From the NCBI GenBank assembly GCA_009760855.2, contig WPIO01000054.1, positions 2,703,501 to 2,767,500 of the forward strand: 64,000 nucleotides of DNA, read 5' to 3'. Position numbers and translations under genes: made by a program. The notes beneath the pieces are model-generated. The model did no database searches. It was not told the origin of the DNA and worked only from the letters and a program-made list of their open reading frames with translations. Source of the DNA: Cristatella mucedo (lineage: Eukaryota > Bryozoa > Phylactolaemata > Cristatellidae). Below are positions 43,640 through 55,929 of the stretch, one piece after another. Every line of letters starts with the position of its first letter. Within the stretch, counting starts at the first letter, position 1.

Positions 43640-45820
43640 TACCACTACCTCCAATTTAGCGATCGAATCTTTCCGTAATCAAAGCAACGAGGAAGGGGCT
43701 CGTCTTTGGTGAAACGAGTTCCCCTAGGGAGGGCGAATGCAGCTTATGAATGACCCGAGTGGTTCCTCGCTTGATCAGAAACCAGAGTTGATGAGACAAG
43801 GGGCACGAAAAGTACGAGATGACGCAAACTTGCTCAATCGGCAAGCTGGAATGCAGCAGACACTGCGTCAGAACGTTTGAATCCCAATATAAAGTTCGGC
43901 TACTCGAGAAGAAAGGTACTCTGACGCCGCTCGCGAGCTTCGCGGATTAAAGGTTAAAATCGAGCTGTCGTCAAATGATCTGCCCTTCGGTGACTCCCAA
44001 AGCCAAACAGAATAAGTGGGTGTTACGCCAGAGATTAGTTTAAGGTCACTTAGAAAGCGTAAAAGGCTTTTGGTATTGCAGCGGCTTACAATGCATAGTA
44101 AGCTTAGCTGCTGAGAGACACAGTAGTCTTGCTGATTCCGTGAGCTTCCCCGGTTCGGTAAATTTGCAATTCTGGCGGCACATGAAGCTCAGCCGATGAG
44201 ATTGCCAGCTCATGCGCAAGTTATCTGCCACCATCGGGGTAATCGGCCGGTTCCTGAGTCGACGAGTCAGTCTCCGTGAGCCCTTCACACGAGGTGTCCT
44301 GTCATGTTTAGGCTCGGTTAAATGAACACGTTTTTTTCACGGTTGGTTCAGCTGAGTTTGCACCACCGCCGAGCATGCCTCGAATCCAGGTCCCACTTTT
44401 CAAAAGCAACTTATCATTAAATGAGAAAAACTTCCAGCTTTTCCATTCCGGCTAACTTCCGGCAATGGTACATCGCCCAAATTGGCGGTGTTTAGACAAA
44501 AATGTGACGGGCCAAACCATTTCACAAAAGGCGTGAAGTCGCACCTAGATTTCTGCCATTTCCTTCACTCGGAAATTCCTATTAGCAAAGTGATCAAGTA
44601 GTTCCGGCCTGTACCCTTGATTTTTGACTGCTGTGCAAAACTCGGCTGCTCGTGTGGTCTTATCGCGAAAGGTTATACAATAGAACGCCGCCAGGCTTCC
44701 AAAAGAGCTTCATTATTTTCCTAACCCACGCCGAATCATATCGACAATTTTTATTCTATTTTCTTTGATGCTTTACTTTTATCGTGCTACTTATCCGACC
44801 TTGGTGAGCCGTATTGGCTCACTGGGTAAGGCGGTTGCTTTTCAAGACCTCTGCCCCGAGGTCGTGGGTTCGAATCCTGCGGTTTTTTATCGCCAATTCA
44901 AGCGGTGGTGATAGCCGTAAAGGCTCTTCTGCCGAAATACAAAAAGAGGCTGTTAAATCAGATAGCATTATTATTTTTCTTCCTTTCTCACCCTCTGTCA
45001 TGTCCTAACGTGTCACCACTCGTCAGCATCTGGTTGTCTCGCCGTCAGTCACCAAATGGAGATCTGGATACGATTTTAGGCATTGTGCTCGTTACTACTA
45101 ACCAATCAATCTAGCTTCCATTACCGAAAACTTAAGTCCTTAGACAGAGTTTCTTATCTCTGAAGACGGTATGAAAATATATTATTCTTGATACTATTCA
45201 GTTTTGGGGATCAATCCCTCTGCTCAGAAGTACCATTTGTCCAGAGCAAGCTTTCGAAAAAGGGTGCTACTTGTAATGATTTGGCATCTCCTAAATATAC
45301 CAGCTGGAGGCGCGTCTCTTTCGGTAAGCTGTTTTGCTGATGTACTCGTTGCTGCGATCTTATTCTGTCACGCTCCAAATTAATTTCCATCCCTGCAAGT
45401 GCACGAATCAGGGCGCGGTACGATCTAAACTATTAATGACATGTCATGACTCCACGGCGACCTTGGGCACATTTATGTTGTTTTTAGCACGCTAGCATAA
45501 GCACAATCGTCATTTTTTGAGCTAACTTGAAACTAAACACGCTTCTGACCCCGTTGGCATTGATTCATATGCGGGTTGCTGCAAAGCACTCAAATAAAGA
45601 TTACATTATCCTAGATTGCGATGTAAATCATCTATTCCAGCGTCTGGCATCCTATCAAGGAATTTACCAAGAAGTTGGGCGCGGTTACGCATGGAACGAT
45701 TTCACTGGAATTGACCGCCATTTATCAGCGCTTGCATGCCTATCTGTCTAGAATTCAACATTGAACGAGTAAACGCAGAGGAAGTGCAGGTTATTTACGC
45801 ACATGAGAGTTTGGTTTTCA
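43640..45820 (+). repeat. Copy of the lectin 5' flank, interrupted by a SINE
   Basis: It aligns in order with about 60,440-62,350: 44,046-44,290 with 60,815-61,040, 44,315-44,600 with 61,065-61,310, 45,130-45,300 with 61,690-61,825, and 45,480-45,650 with 62,130-62,290. The part nearest the gene is not present. No coding exon was found. Confidence 0.65.
44795..44970 (+). mobile_element. tRNA-derived SINE, best preserved copy
   Basis: The A-box-like TTGGCTCACTGGGTAAGG (near 44,812) and perfect B box GGTTCGAATCC (near 44,868) lie at tRNA-like spacing. A shared body (gccaattcaagcggtggtga) follows. The matching flank near 61,540 lacks it. No acceptor stem pairs, so it is not a tRNA gene. Confidence 0.8.
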
Positions 45821-45829
45821 TTGGGATCA

Positions 45830-46125
45830 ACAGGTATTGCTGAGGCTGGTGTTTGGAATCTAATCATTTACTTATATTTACTTATACTTCAAATGGATCT
45901 TGAATCCTATAGAGATCTCGCCAGGCGTTTTTTCCACACAAAGCCTAGAACTCACTTCCGAAGGCGTCAGGACATTATCTGACTTTAAGTCATGCAGAAG
46001 AATCTAAAACGCAATTAGCTATTATGGCATGTAGTATACAAAGGTGCTTGGTTCTCGTGCGCTTATATGTGCTGACACTGCAATAATGCCGATGACCATA
46101 TTTTATCTTGCATCCTTTGCAGCAA
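45830..46125 (+). mobile_element. Decayed LINE 3' fragment
   Basis: It parallels 9,930-10,320: ggaatctaatcatttactta, cacaaagcctagaactcact and the ctttgcagcaaatgtaaag end. The hairpin is lost. Confidence 0.5.
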
Positions 46126-46129
46126 ATGT

Positions 46130-46458
46130 AAAGAGATTGATTTCACTGGAAGCGCTATAATTAAGGTATTTTATTTATGTCTTCACGAGTCTCTGCCTGT
46201 AACTGCCACAAGCCACAGAGAACAGGTGGGCGTGACTAAAGATTGTCCATAGATTGTTTTTTATAACATTCGAAGCCCACACGCTTTCGGTTGGATGGTC
46301 TCATCAAACTGGTACAAGTAAAAGTAACAGCTACAGCCCTCCCTAGTTTTTCGTGAAGCATCAATTCAAGCAATGATAAGTGAATTTCCGAGTAATATGA
46401 CTCTTAAATATACATCAAATACTTTCGGAGTTAAAACATCGAAAACCATCTTCAAACC

Positions 46459-46507
<49 letters not shown>

Positions 46508-46524
46508 TACATATATACACATAT

Positions 46525-46578
<54 letters not shown>

Positions 46579-48430
46579 GTAACTCGTACACTTTACTAAC
46601 GTTGACAAAACCCTACGCACATGAAATAGCATCCTTTTAGTCCTCGTTACTACCTTAACGTACAATATATTTAACGAATTAAGAGAAGGTGGATAGCACT
46701 ATTTGTTAATAATACCGTATTTATATTACAGAAATGTGTACAAACTTAAGCATAAATGAGAATAAAACGCGTGAGGCTGAATCATTCACCAGCCCCGGTA
46801 TTAAAATGATTGAATAGCCAACCTATTAACAACACACTCTGATTGCATTTTTTCTTCAAATTTCACTAATTGCTGAATTTTGTTGTGATATTAAGGCTTA
46901 GCATTTTCAACATGTCGTCAATGGATCCGACTCATGTATTTAGTCAAGCACAAAAGTATCAAGATGAGCCCGGATAATTCTTGAGCTAATGATAGATTAT
47001 TAGCTCGTCGACTGTCTCCATGTAACAATCCTGTCGGGCATAAGAGATGTAAGTAATTTTTTGTGAACAACCAATCAATGTAATTCCATAGGGATAAATT
47101 TAGAAATATTAAGCTTACAAACCTGGAAATTTTCTGGAAATTGACTTGAGTAAGCTGTTACTTTTACGGCGATGATTACGAAGACGCTAAAACATCAGGC
47201 CCATCATAAAATGCACTCGATTTGAGACGTACTAAATTGCATGAATGACGACGAATCGCGAGATGACAAAGAGACGCGAGAAAAGTCAGTATGTTTTTTT
47301 CAAATGCGATGTCCATGTGCGAACCTTTAGCTGCTTAATCTTTGCTTAATTCGTTTAAAAGCGTCAAAGTACACTTTTCAAATATGGCATTGTAATCCAA
47401 TTCTAACCGCTGGCCTTTTGCATTTAGAAACACCGTGTAAGATTGTGTCTATAATTTCTTCAGACAAACAAGTAATGCTACTTGCACCTTTGCTGGGTAT
47501 TTTAATGAGCGCACCAATAAATGAGCGATTTCCTGGCTCTTTAGATAGCCTAAGTCGTATCATCCAGGTGTGGGAGAATAAACTTAACTTGTGTAATAGC
47601 TATTATCCTGCATCCATAACGATTTAAATTAAAGCGACTCAGGAGGCAGGAATATCTCGCCACTACTCCAGCTGAGATCTATGGTAGAATCATTGACCCC
47701 CTACTAAAGAAGAGGGCGCGTAACATCCAAATCCGTAACGGTATTCCTGACTGAAAGACGCTCTGAGTTTGCCATCTGTAGATTTGAGACTAACTCCGAC
47801 GCTCAAGCCTCTCATCTAAATCACGCACTGTTAGGCCTGTAAGCTCACCCGGTGCACAATTCTTATCCGACAAACATCGTAATAACACGTTTGCCAATGC
47901 GTGAATAAGCCTTGGACAAGCTGAGATACAGCATTTTACGTCAGCGATTTGGCCAATGTGTGGCTGTCAATTGCAGTTTGCATATTTCTTTTCTAAGACT
48001 AAAAGTTGCGTGTCAATTGATTAAACACAGCCACGCTTTTCGCGTTGCGTAAATTAAACTGCATTAAACAAGTTCTACGTGCCGGAAGACGGCGACGCTC
48101 CAATTTTTCCAAGTAAAAATTCTCATTCCTAGGATTCCTAGCGTTTTCGTAGTCAGTTTTGTCTGGTCAGGAATACCTATGGAATTGCCATACGTCTATT
48201 GTGGCGGTTGGGCGTCTGCAAAATGACCTCTCAACAGATTCGGATATGCCCTTGCGATTTAAAGCTTAGTTATACAAAATGGTTTCATTACATTTTCAGA
48301 GCTGATATTTTTATTATTTCAAAAATCAAAAGAAAAAATCCGTACTCGTTTGAGTGAACGTCGCTAAACTTTAAGTTTGCATATTGATCCTAAAAATTCT
48401 GAGTACAGATTTAGTAATTAAACGTGCCAT
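46130..48430. repeat. R1 copy, blocks i, a-h, with (AT)n
   Basis: Block i (46,130-46,455), an (AT)n/(CA)n microsatellite (46,461-46,573), block a near 46,640 and blocks b-h to 48,430 are present. The sequence is closest to the 10.7 kb copy. Confidence 0.65.
46461..46573. repeat. (AT)n microsatellite
   Basis: Two long AT runs are separated by acatatatacacatatacac. It sits in the same place in R1 as those at 7.8 and 10.7 kb. Confidence 0.95.
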
Positions 48431-48439
48431 GAGTCGTAG

Positions 48440-49640
48440 CGTGGTGAATGTTTTGAAGTTTCTGGCGTGTGGCTTTAAAGAGATTTCACGAATCTTGCTC
48501 TGTATCGATTGAAACAATTTCTCAAGATCGTTGCATATATCCTCACCTTCAATTTGAACTTTAGAGCAGAGCAGCTGATCCTCGATGTCGAGAACCGGCT
48601 TATAGAATAAATCGAACTATTATATTGCAAGTTCACATTGTAAACCGGCATAGCGATCGTGAAGATAAACGTCGCGATCATCATCATCTATCAAACTTTA
48701 AGCAATCTTCGTAAAATTCAACAGCTTGTCAACGTCTTTCAACGTCACAGCAATATATTCTTTACTGTTCTCGTCATCACCGTGAACGAAGTATTGCCGT
48801 TGCGACAAAGCAATAGATATAATCAAACCAATATTTTGCAAGTTCGGTGTCAAAAAATTCAACATCGCTTTCAGAATCCAGTTCTTATTTTGAAAGCAAT
48901 AGTTTGACCTTTTGCCAAAAGTTTTTTTTTAGCTTGGTTTTTTACCGAAATCCCAGGCTTCTTACTCATCGCTTGCAGCATCAAGCACGTGGACTGGGTT
49001 ACCGTAGAAGAATCAGCAGCAGCTCGTAGCAATCCTAATCCCGGATCTTTCTTTGGGTGTGTTTGTTTCCTCAGCAAGAGCGCCAAAAATAATGAACATC
49101 CTGCACATACAAATATTAGCATCTCTTTTTAAGAGCTGTGATTATTCCAATGTCACAAGGCGGTTCCCAGCTTGTCCAATGCAGGGGAAAGAAACACGTT
49201 CGAATAGTGTCACGTTCTAAGGCTTGAATACGTCTTAGAGCATTCTCCATCAGCAATAGAGGGCAACGTCCTAATGGTTTTTCACTTCTGGATAAAGCAC
49301 CTCATTGAACCACTTCCAACAGGTTCCCACATCCATCGAAGCCTGTGCTTGATTGATATCACTAGCAGGCCCACGTTAGTCCTAAATACAATCTGGTTCT
49401 TGGGGGTTTCCGGTAGAAGCACAAGGAATTCTGTGAGTTCCCGTTGCGCTTGCCAAAGCAATCAGAGTCTCGATCTTTCGCTTTCTTTTTTGCCTCGAGT
49501 GGTTGAAATATCCTTTTCTGGCATAACATGACAATATCTTTGAAGCATTTAAAAGAAAAAAATGGTCTCGTATCAGTTGTAGACATTTTCCGGGTAATAA
49601 TGCCCGATAATTGCACACAGTTTCACATCTCCATGAAGTA
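48440..49640 (-). pseudogene. Degraded Tigger/pogo-type transposase, copy 1
   Basis: Reading the minus strand from 49,625 down: CETVCNYRALLPGKC (Tigger DET-YRALP region, first Asp lost), KRKIETLIALASATGTHRIP and STGNPQEPDC (the VLxCxNATGxHKLPxLVIGKSKxPRC region), LLLMENALRRI (normally LLLDNAPxH) and PPCDIGIITALKK (LQPMDQGVIxxFK). Frameshifts and stops abound. The C-terminal part lies at 48,475-49,120. It is a DDE_1-family relic flanked by R1 on both sides. Confidence 0.7.
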
Positions 49641-49649
49641 TGAAGTTTT

Positions 49650-50089
49650 CTTACATATCGAAAAATTTCACGGCTAGAATACTGAAAACCTTTTTACGAA
49701 TATATCTATGTACTGGTTTAATATTACTAGAACTCTACGGAAATTAAAGAGCACCCTTTTAGTCACCATTACGACTGCATTATTCAATATGAAAACGAAA
49801 TACGAGCAGATAGGTCATACTATTTGTTACTAATACCCTACTTGTGTAACAGAAACATGTACACACGTAATCACATATGAGAATAAGAATTGCATGAGAC
49901 TAAATCAATCACTGGAAACGGAATCTATTCATCCTTGAATTTATCAAATTAATCACTGGTAACGTAATGAAAAGGATTGATTCCTCAACCTGTAAACAGC
50001 AAGCTCTGATCGGCACACTTTGTTTAGAAATAAATTAGCTTCTGAAGTTGGTTGTGATATTAGGGCTTAGAATTTTTGCACGGGTCTTA
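49650..50089. repeat. R1 copy, blocks a-b, cut by a LINE
   Basis: Block a starts near 49,760 and block b near 50,050. The copy resumes at 50,527 after the LINE insertion. Confidence 0.6.
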
Positions 50090-50526
50090 CACGGGTCTTA
50101 CATCCAACAGTCTGGAAATACCTCGTACAAACCTTAAATCCTTTGGAGACCGTCCATTCAGCTCGTATGCTCCCAAAGCCTGGAACTCCCTCCTGACCTG
50201 CGTCAGAACATCCCCTGACCTGACCACATTTAAAAGGATCTTAAAAAGACACCTATTTAGGACAGCATTTAGTAGGTCCTCGTGATTTGTCCTTCACGTG
50301 CTTATGCGTGCTGACACTGTGCATGCTGCCACTAACCACATTTGCATGCTGACCCTGTGCATGTCACCCCTAACCATATTATTAATTTTGTTTGTTTTTC
50401 AAGCATGATTTTACTTACTATTCAATTGCATATCACTTTGCAGCAAATGTAAAGCGCCTAGAAAGTGATTAAGTTCTCTGAGGGCGCTTTATAAAGTGCA
50501 ATATTATTATTATTATTATTATTATA
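50090..50526 (+). mobile_element. Short 5'-truncated LINE with hairpin and (ATT)n tail
   Basis: The frame at 50,100-50,280 reads SLEIPRTNLKSFGDRPFSSY and APKAWNSL, then LKRHLFRTAF, very close to the copy at 40.5-41.2 kb. The tail hairpin is near 50,451-50,490, with (ATT)n after it. It interrupts R1 within block b. At the 5' junction the 11-mer acgggtcttac occurs twice in tandem. Confidence 0.85.
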
Positions 50527-52640
50527 CGAATCCGACTCAAATACTGTACCTGGAATAATTGTATCAGGAAAATCATGACTTTTTCCCGAGATACTAACAG
50601 ATTATTAACTTTTTCCGGTCTAAATTTATAAATCCTGCAGGGCATTAGAAGCATGTGTAGCGCTGTATGAATAATCGAACAATGTCATTGCATGCAAATT
50701 AAGTTAGAAATTATGAGCCAACAAATCTGAAGGTTTACTTGAAAGTACAATGAGTCATTTCTCACTTTTATGGCAACGATTACGAAGACACAGAAACATC
50801 AGGTGTATCGTAAAACGCTGTCGCCTTGAGAAGCACTGAGGTGTGCGAATAATGACGTATCGCTAGATGACAGACAGAAAAGAAAACAGTCTGTATAATG
50901 TTGTACTCGTCCTGCCCACAAGTGAACAAAGAACTAGTTACACTCTACGGTAAACCACCGGAAAACGTTAAAGTATTATTTTGAAATACGTTAACGTTTA
51001 ATTTTAGTTTAAATTTAGTTTAATTTAAGTACGTTTAATTTTGAAATACAGCATTGTAAGCCAATTCCAACCAACTTCGTTTTTGCATGAACTAACATCG
51101 TTTCAGATGGTGCGAAAAATCTCGCGAGACAAACTTGTGATACTACTTGTACACTTGCTGCAACATTTTAATGACAGCACCGATTAATGGACTATCGCCC
51201 GGCTCTTGAGATAGCATCAGTCGTACCTTCCATGTGTGGGAGACTTAGCTTAACCTGTGTAGCAACTATTATCCTGCATTCGGCACAATTTATTTTCCAG
51301 CGATTCGGGAGGCTAGACATATTTCACCACCACACTAGGTGAGATCAACGGTTGACTTGTTGATCCCCAACAAAAGAAGAGGATACGTAACCTCCGAATC
51401 TGTACTGAATTCCTGAATAAAAAACGCTGCGATTTTGCCAGCTGCAGGTTCCAGACGAACTCCGACACTCAAGCGTCGCATCACAATCACACACTATTTT
51501 GCATGTAAGCTCGCCAGGTGCACACTTCGGTTTGGCGCAAACATTATAATAATGCATTCGCCAATTCGTAAATGTACCTCGCACAAGCTGAAATGCTGCC
51601 TTTTACTTCAGCGGTTTGGCCAATGTGTGGCTATTGAATAGAGTTTATCAATTTCTTTTCTTATAAAGCAAGTTATGTGACATCTGATTAAACCGAAAAA
51701 ATCATGCTTTCAAGTACTCAATAGGTGCATGCAAATTAAAAATATCTGCACATCCAGTAATCGATAGGAGTGATTGAGCGCCATGAAAAGCTGAGCTTCT
51801 TACTTCCAAAATTCCTGCAGAAGACATTTGCTCTTCTATTTCCGTACTCCTAATGACCTCAATTCATAATCAGCTGTGCTTTTTGGGTTGCATGAGTTGT
51901 ATCCCTTTGAACAAGTCAAGCGTTGCCGAAAGACGGCGACGCTCCACTTTTTCCATGTACAATTTCTTAGTCCCAGGATTCGTAGCGTCGTCGTAGTCAG
52001 TTTGGTCTGGTCAGGATTACCTATGAAAATTCCATACATCTATTGTATTGGTATGGCGTCTGCAAAAAGACGACTCGACAGATTCTGATATGCTCTCGCT
52101 ATTCAAAAATTTTGTTAGACGAATTGGTTCTTAAAACGACCAGAACGGATTTGTTTGATCCGCAAAACCAGCTGTGCTTGTTCGAATGAACGTAGCTACA
52201 AAGTTCTAATAATCCGCACAATGTCATAAACATTTTTCAGTTAAGCTGAGCTGCGGCACAAGTATCCGCCGCCTCATATCCTCTGGTCACTAGTGGAGGA
52301 GAAAGTGCACGTCCTATCATTAGGTTTACAGACCGCCGCCGAGGCGTTTTCTCAGCAGTGGTCTCGGTCGTAGAACTTCTTTACACAATCGTCACTCAAC
52401 GACGTTTTCCCTGCCTCAGCCGACATCAGCGTATGGAGTCAATAATATCTGAGCTACTTTCCACTTTCAATGTGCTCAGTACCATGACTGCTCACGTCAG
52501 TTTGCAATTCTCCTCACTTTTTCTTTTTCACCAGACATTAAGTGCAATGGTTAAATAATACGTTCTAATCGCAGCACATGCTATAACTGTGCAATAGAGA
52601 ACTCTCTTGCATAATCCCATCGTAGAAATCGCGGCTATGA
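50527..52640. repeat. R1 copy, blocks b-h and j
   Basis: It resumes with cgaatccgactcaaatactg and runs through block d (51,100-51,330), e-f (51,400-51,700), g-h (51,740-52,130) and j (52,240-52,640). It closely resembles the 56-58 kb copy. Confidence 0.65.
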
Positions 52641-52789
52641 GGAGTTAAAGGCGGCCAAACATCATACTGTGTTACTTTTAACTTCTTTTCACACTTAGAT
52701 TTCAGGCACTCGCTGACGTTGCTCTACTTCTGCGCAGGAACATTGGCATAGCTGTGTTTAAAATGGAAGAGATTATGGCACTCTTCCTG

Positions 52790-54260
52790 TTTCAGTCTGT
52801 TAAGTCGTTTCTGTTTTCGTAGCTGAATTCCTGAATAAAAAATGCTGCGAGTTTGCCAGCTGCAAGTTCCAGACCAACTCTGACACTCAAGCCTCGCATC
52901 TGAATCCCACACAACAATGCATGTAAGCTCGCCAGGTGCACACTTCGTAATGGCTCAAACATCGCAATAAAACCTTTGCCAATACGTAAATAAGCCTTGC
53001 ACAAGTTGAGATGTTGCCTTTTACGTCAGCGGTTTGGCCAACGTGTGGCTGTTAAATGCAGTTTATCGATTTCTTTTCTGAGAAAGCAAGTTGCGTGTCA
53101 ACTGATTAAACAGAAAACGTCAGGCTCTGAGGTAATCAATAAGTGCATATAAATTAAAAAAATCCACACATGCAGTAATCAATAGGAGTGATTGAGCGCC
53201 ATGAAAAGCTGAGTTTCTTGCTTCCACAATTCCTGCAGAAGACATTTGCTCTCCTCTTTCCGTACTCCTAATGACCTTAATTAATGGCCGTACTAAGCAG
53301 TGCTTTTCGCGTTGCATGAGTTGTATCCCATTGAACAAGTAAAGCGTTGCCGAAAGACGGCGACGCTCTAATTCTTTAAATTATCTAATACTTCTAAATG
53401 TAAATTCTCATTCCTAGGATTCGTAGCGTCTTCCTAGACAGTTTGGTCTGGTCGTCATTACCTATATAAATTGCATGCATGTATGCTGGCGGTTGGGCGT
53501 CTTTGAAATGACCTCCCGACAGATTCAGATATGCTCTTGCGATTCAAAGTTTTCGATAGACAAAGTGGTTAATACAATATTCAGCACTGAATTTTTCCAT
53601 TAAAAAAAAGAAAGAAGCAGGCTGAGCTCGTTTGACTTAACGTCGCTATACAATTCAAATAATTTTCACAACGTCATACAAAAAAATTCGGCTAAGCTGA
53701 GCTGCTGCACATGTTTTCGCGTCTTTATATCCTCCAGTCATTAGTGTAGGAGAAAGTATTCGTTCAATCATTACGTTTTTAGACCGCTGCTGAGGCATTT
53801 TCTCAGCAGCGGTCTAGGTTTTAGCACTCTATTTCACAATCGTCACTCAGCGACGTTTGCCGACTTCAGTGAATAGAGTCAATAATATCCGAGCTAGTTA
53901 CCACTTACTAGGTGCTCACTACCATTACTACTCTCGTGAGTTTGCAATTCTTCTCACTTTGTCATTTTCGCCTGACATTAAGTGTAGGGGATAAATAATA
54001 CGTTGCTATCGCCGAGCATGCTGTGACCATACCATAGAAAACTCTCCTGCCTAATCCCATCGAAAAATAGTGGCTATGAGGAATTAAAGGCGACCAAACA
54101 TTATGCCACGTTACCTTTAACGTCGTTTCACACTCAGAATTCCGGCACTGGCCAACGTGGCGCAACTTCGGCCGAGGTAAACGAGTAAAGTGGTGTTTCC
54201 AATTTAAGTGATTCTGGCGCCCTTCCTGTTTCTGTCCGTGAAGTTGTTTCTGGTTACAGG
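52790..54260. repeat. R1 copy, blocks e-h and j
   Basis: This copy begins within block e (ttgccagctgcaagttccag near 52,853), continues through g-h (53,160-53,560) and ends with j (53,720-54,070). Blocks a-d are missing. Confidence 0.6.
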
Positions 54261-54269
54261 TGAAACTAG

Positions 54270-55925
54270 ATTGAATTAAATTACCTTAATTTACCTTAAA
54301 GGCTTGCAGGCTGCTCAATAGTAGTATTTTGAAATGACGAATCTTTGGTCCAGAGATAACTAAGTACGAAGGCAGAGCCAACATCTTTAACTCGTAGCCT
54401 CCTGCTAAAAGAGACCAAGCATCATTGTTCAAGAGCACATCCGAAAGAGTGCAGATATTTTTGGACGGGCTTATGCAATCTTTCTTATGCAATCTTATGC
54501 ATATTCCTTTAATGCTGGGTGCAAAATACTTACCGGTGCCATTTAACACGAATATGGCTATTTGCTACTACATTACCCTGAAACAACATGATAAAGTCTC
54601 ACTGAAATACATAGTGTAGCCTTCCGCTTACGTCACCACCCGATTAAGTAGGCATCCTATTAAGTTCGTAAATTTATCACTAAAATTCTGAGTTCAAATT
54701 TATTAGGTAAATGTGCCACGAGTCGTCGTGTGGTGAATGTTTGGAAGTTTCTTGCGTGTGGCTTTGAGGGAGATTTCAGGAATCTTGCTCTGTATCGATT
54801 GAAATAATTTCTCAAGATCGTTGCATGAATCATCAGCTTCGATTTGAACTTCAGAGCAGAGCAGCTGATTCTCGATGTTGAGAACCTGCTTATAAAGTAA
54901 AATGACCCCTATATTACAATCTGATATTCTAAACTGTCATTTTAATCTTGAGGATTAACTTCACGATCATCATCATCCGCCACACATTCAACAATCTTTA
55001 TCGACTCTGTCAGCTCGTCAACATCTTTCAACGCCGCAGCGATATCTTCTTCTCTGTTAGCGTCATCACCGTGAACGAAGTATTGCCGTTGTGACAAAGC
55101 AATAGATATAATCAATATTTCGTAAGTCTTTGCTAGTGCGGTGCCCGTGCTTTTAACATCGCTTTTAGCCTCCAGTTCCAGCCTTAAAAACAATAGTTTG
55201 GCCTTGGCAAAAGTGTTTTTGTTGAGCTTGGTATAACGAAATCCCAGGATTCTTTCGCATAACTTGCAGCATCGAGCGGGTGCATTGGGTTCCCGTAGAA
55301 GAATCCGCAGCACCTCGTAGCAATCGTCACCCTGGATCTTTCTTTGGGTTTTTGTTTCCTCAGCAAGTTCACAAAAATAATGAACGTCATGCACATTCAA
55401 ATACTAGCATTTCTTTTTCAGAGCTGTGATTATTCCCATGTCACAAGGCTGTTTCCATCTTGTCCAATGCAGGGATAAGAAACAAGTTTGAATAGTGTCA
55501 CGTTCTAAGGCCTTAATACGTCTCAGAGCGTTCTCCATCAGCAATAGAGCACAACGTCCTGTTGTTTTTTTCACTTCAGGAAAAAGCACCTCATCGAACC
55601 ACTTCCAACAGGTTCCCACATCCATCAAAGCTTGTGCTTGATTGATGTAAGTAGCAGGCCGGCATCGGTCCTAAATACAATCTGCATTCTTTGGGTTTTC
55701 CGATAGAAGCACAAGGGATTTTGTGAGTTCCTGCTGTGCTTGCCAAAGCAATCAGAGACCGGATCTCTGGCTTTCTATTTTGCCTCGAGTGGCTGAAATA
55801 TCATTCTCTGGCATAACACGACTATATCTTTGAATCAATCACAGGAACAAATTTTTCAAATATAAGTTGTAAACATTTTCCGAGTAATAACGCCAGATAA
55901 TCACGTGCAGTTTCGAACATCTATG
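54270..55925 (-). pseudogene. Degraded Tigger/pogo-type transposase, copy 2
   Basis: On the minus strand: YLALLLGKC near 55,890, a decayed middle, then MMDVGTCWKWFDEVLFPEV, RCALLLMENALRRIKALE and KQPCDMGIITALKKK (55,404-55,628). After one stop, an open frame of 152 codons runs to 54,942 and ends in an acidic tail (ECVADDDDREVN). The last catalytic Asp (PCD) is present; the second, usually in LLLDNA, is Glu. The stretch at 54,270-54,650 is shared with 58,600-58,920 and belongs to the same repeated block. Confidence 0.7.
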
Positions 55926-55929
55926 AAGG

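Noticed and set aside
44801-44885. tRNA gene
   Set aside because: A and B boxes are good, but the acceptor and anticodon stems do not form and related copies show it is a SINE head.
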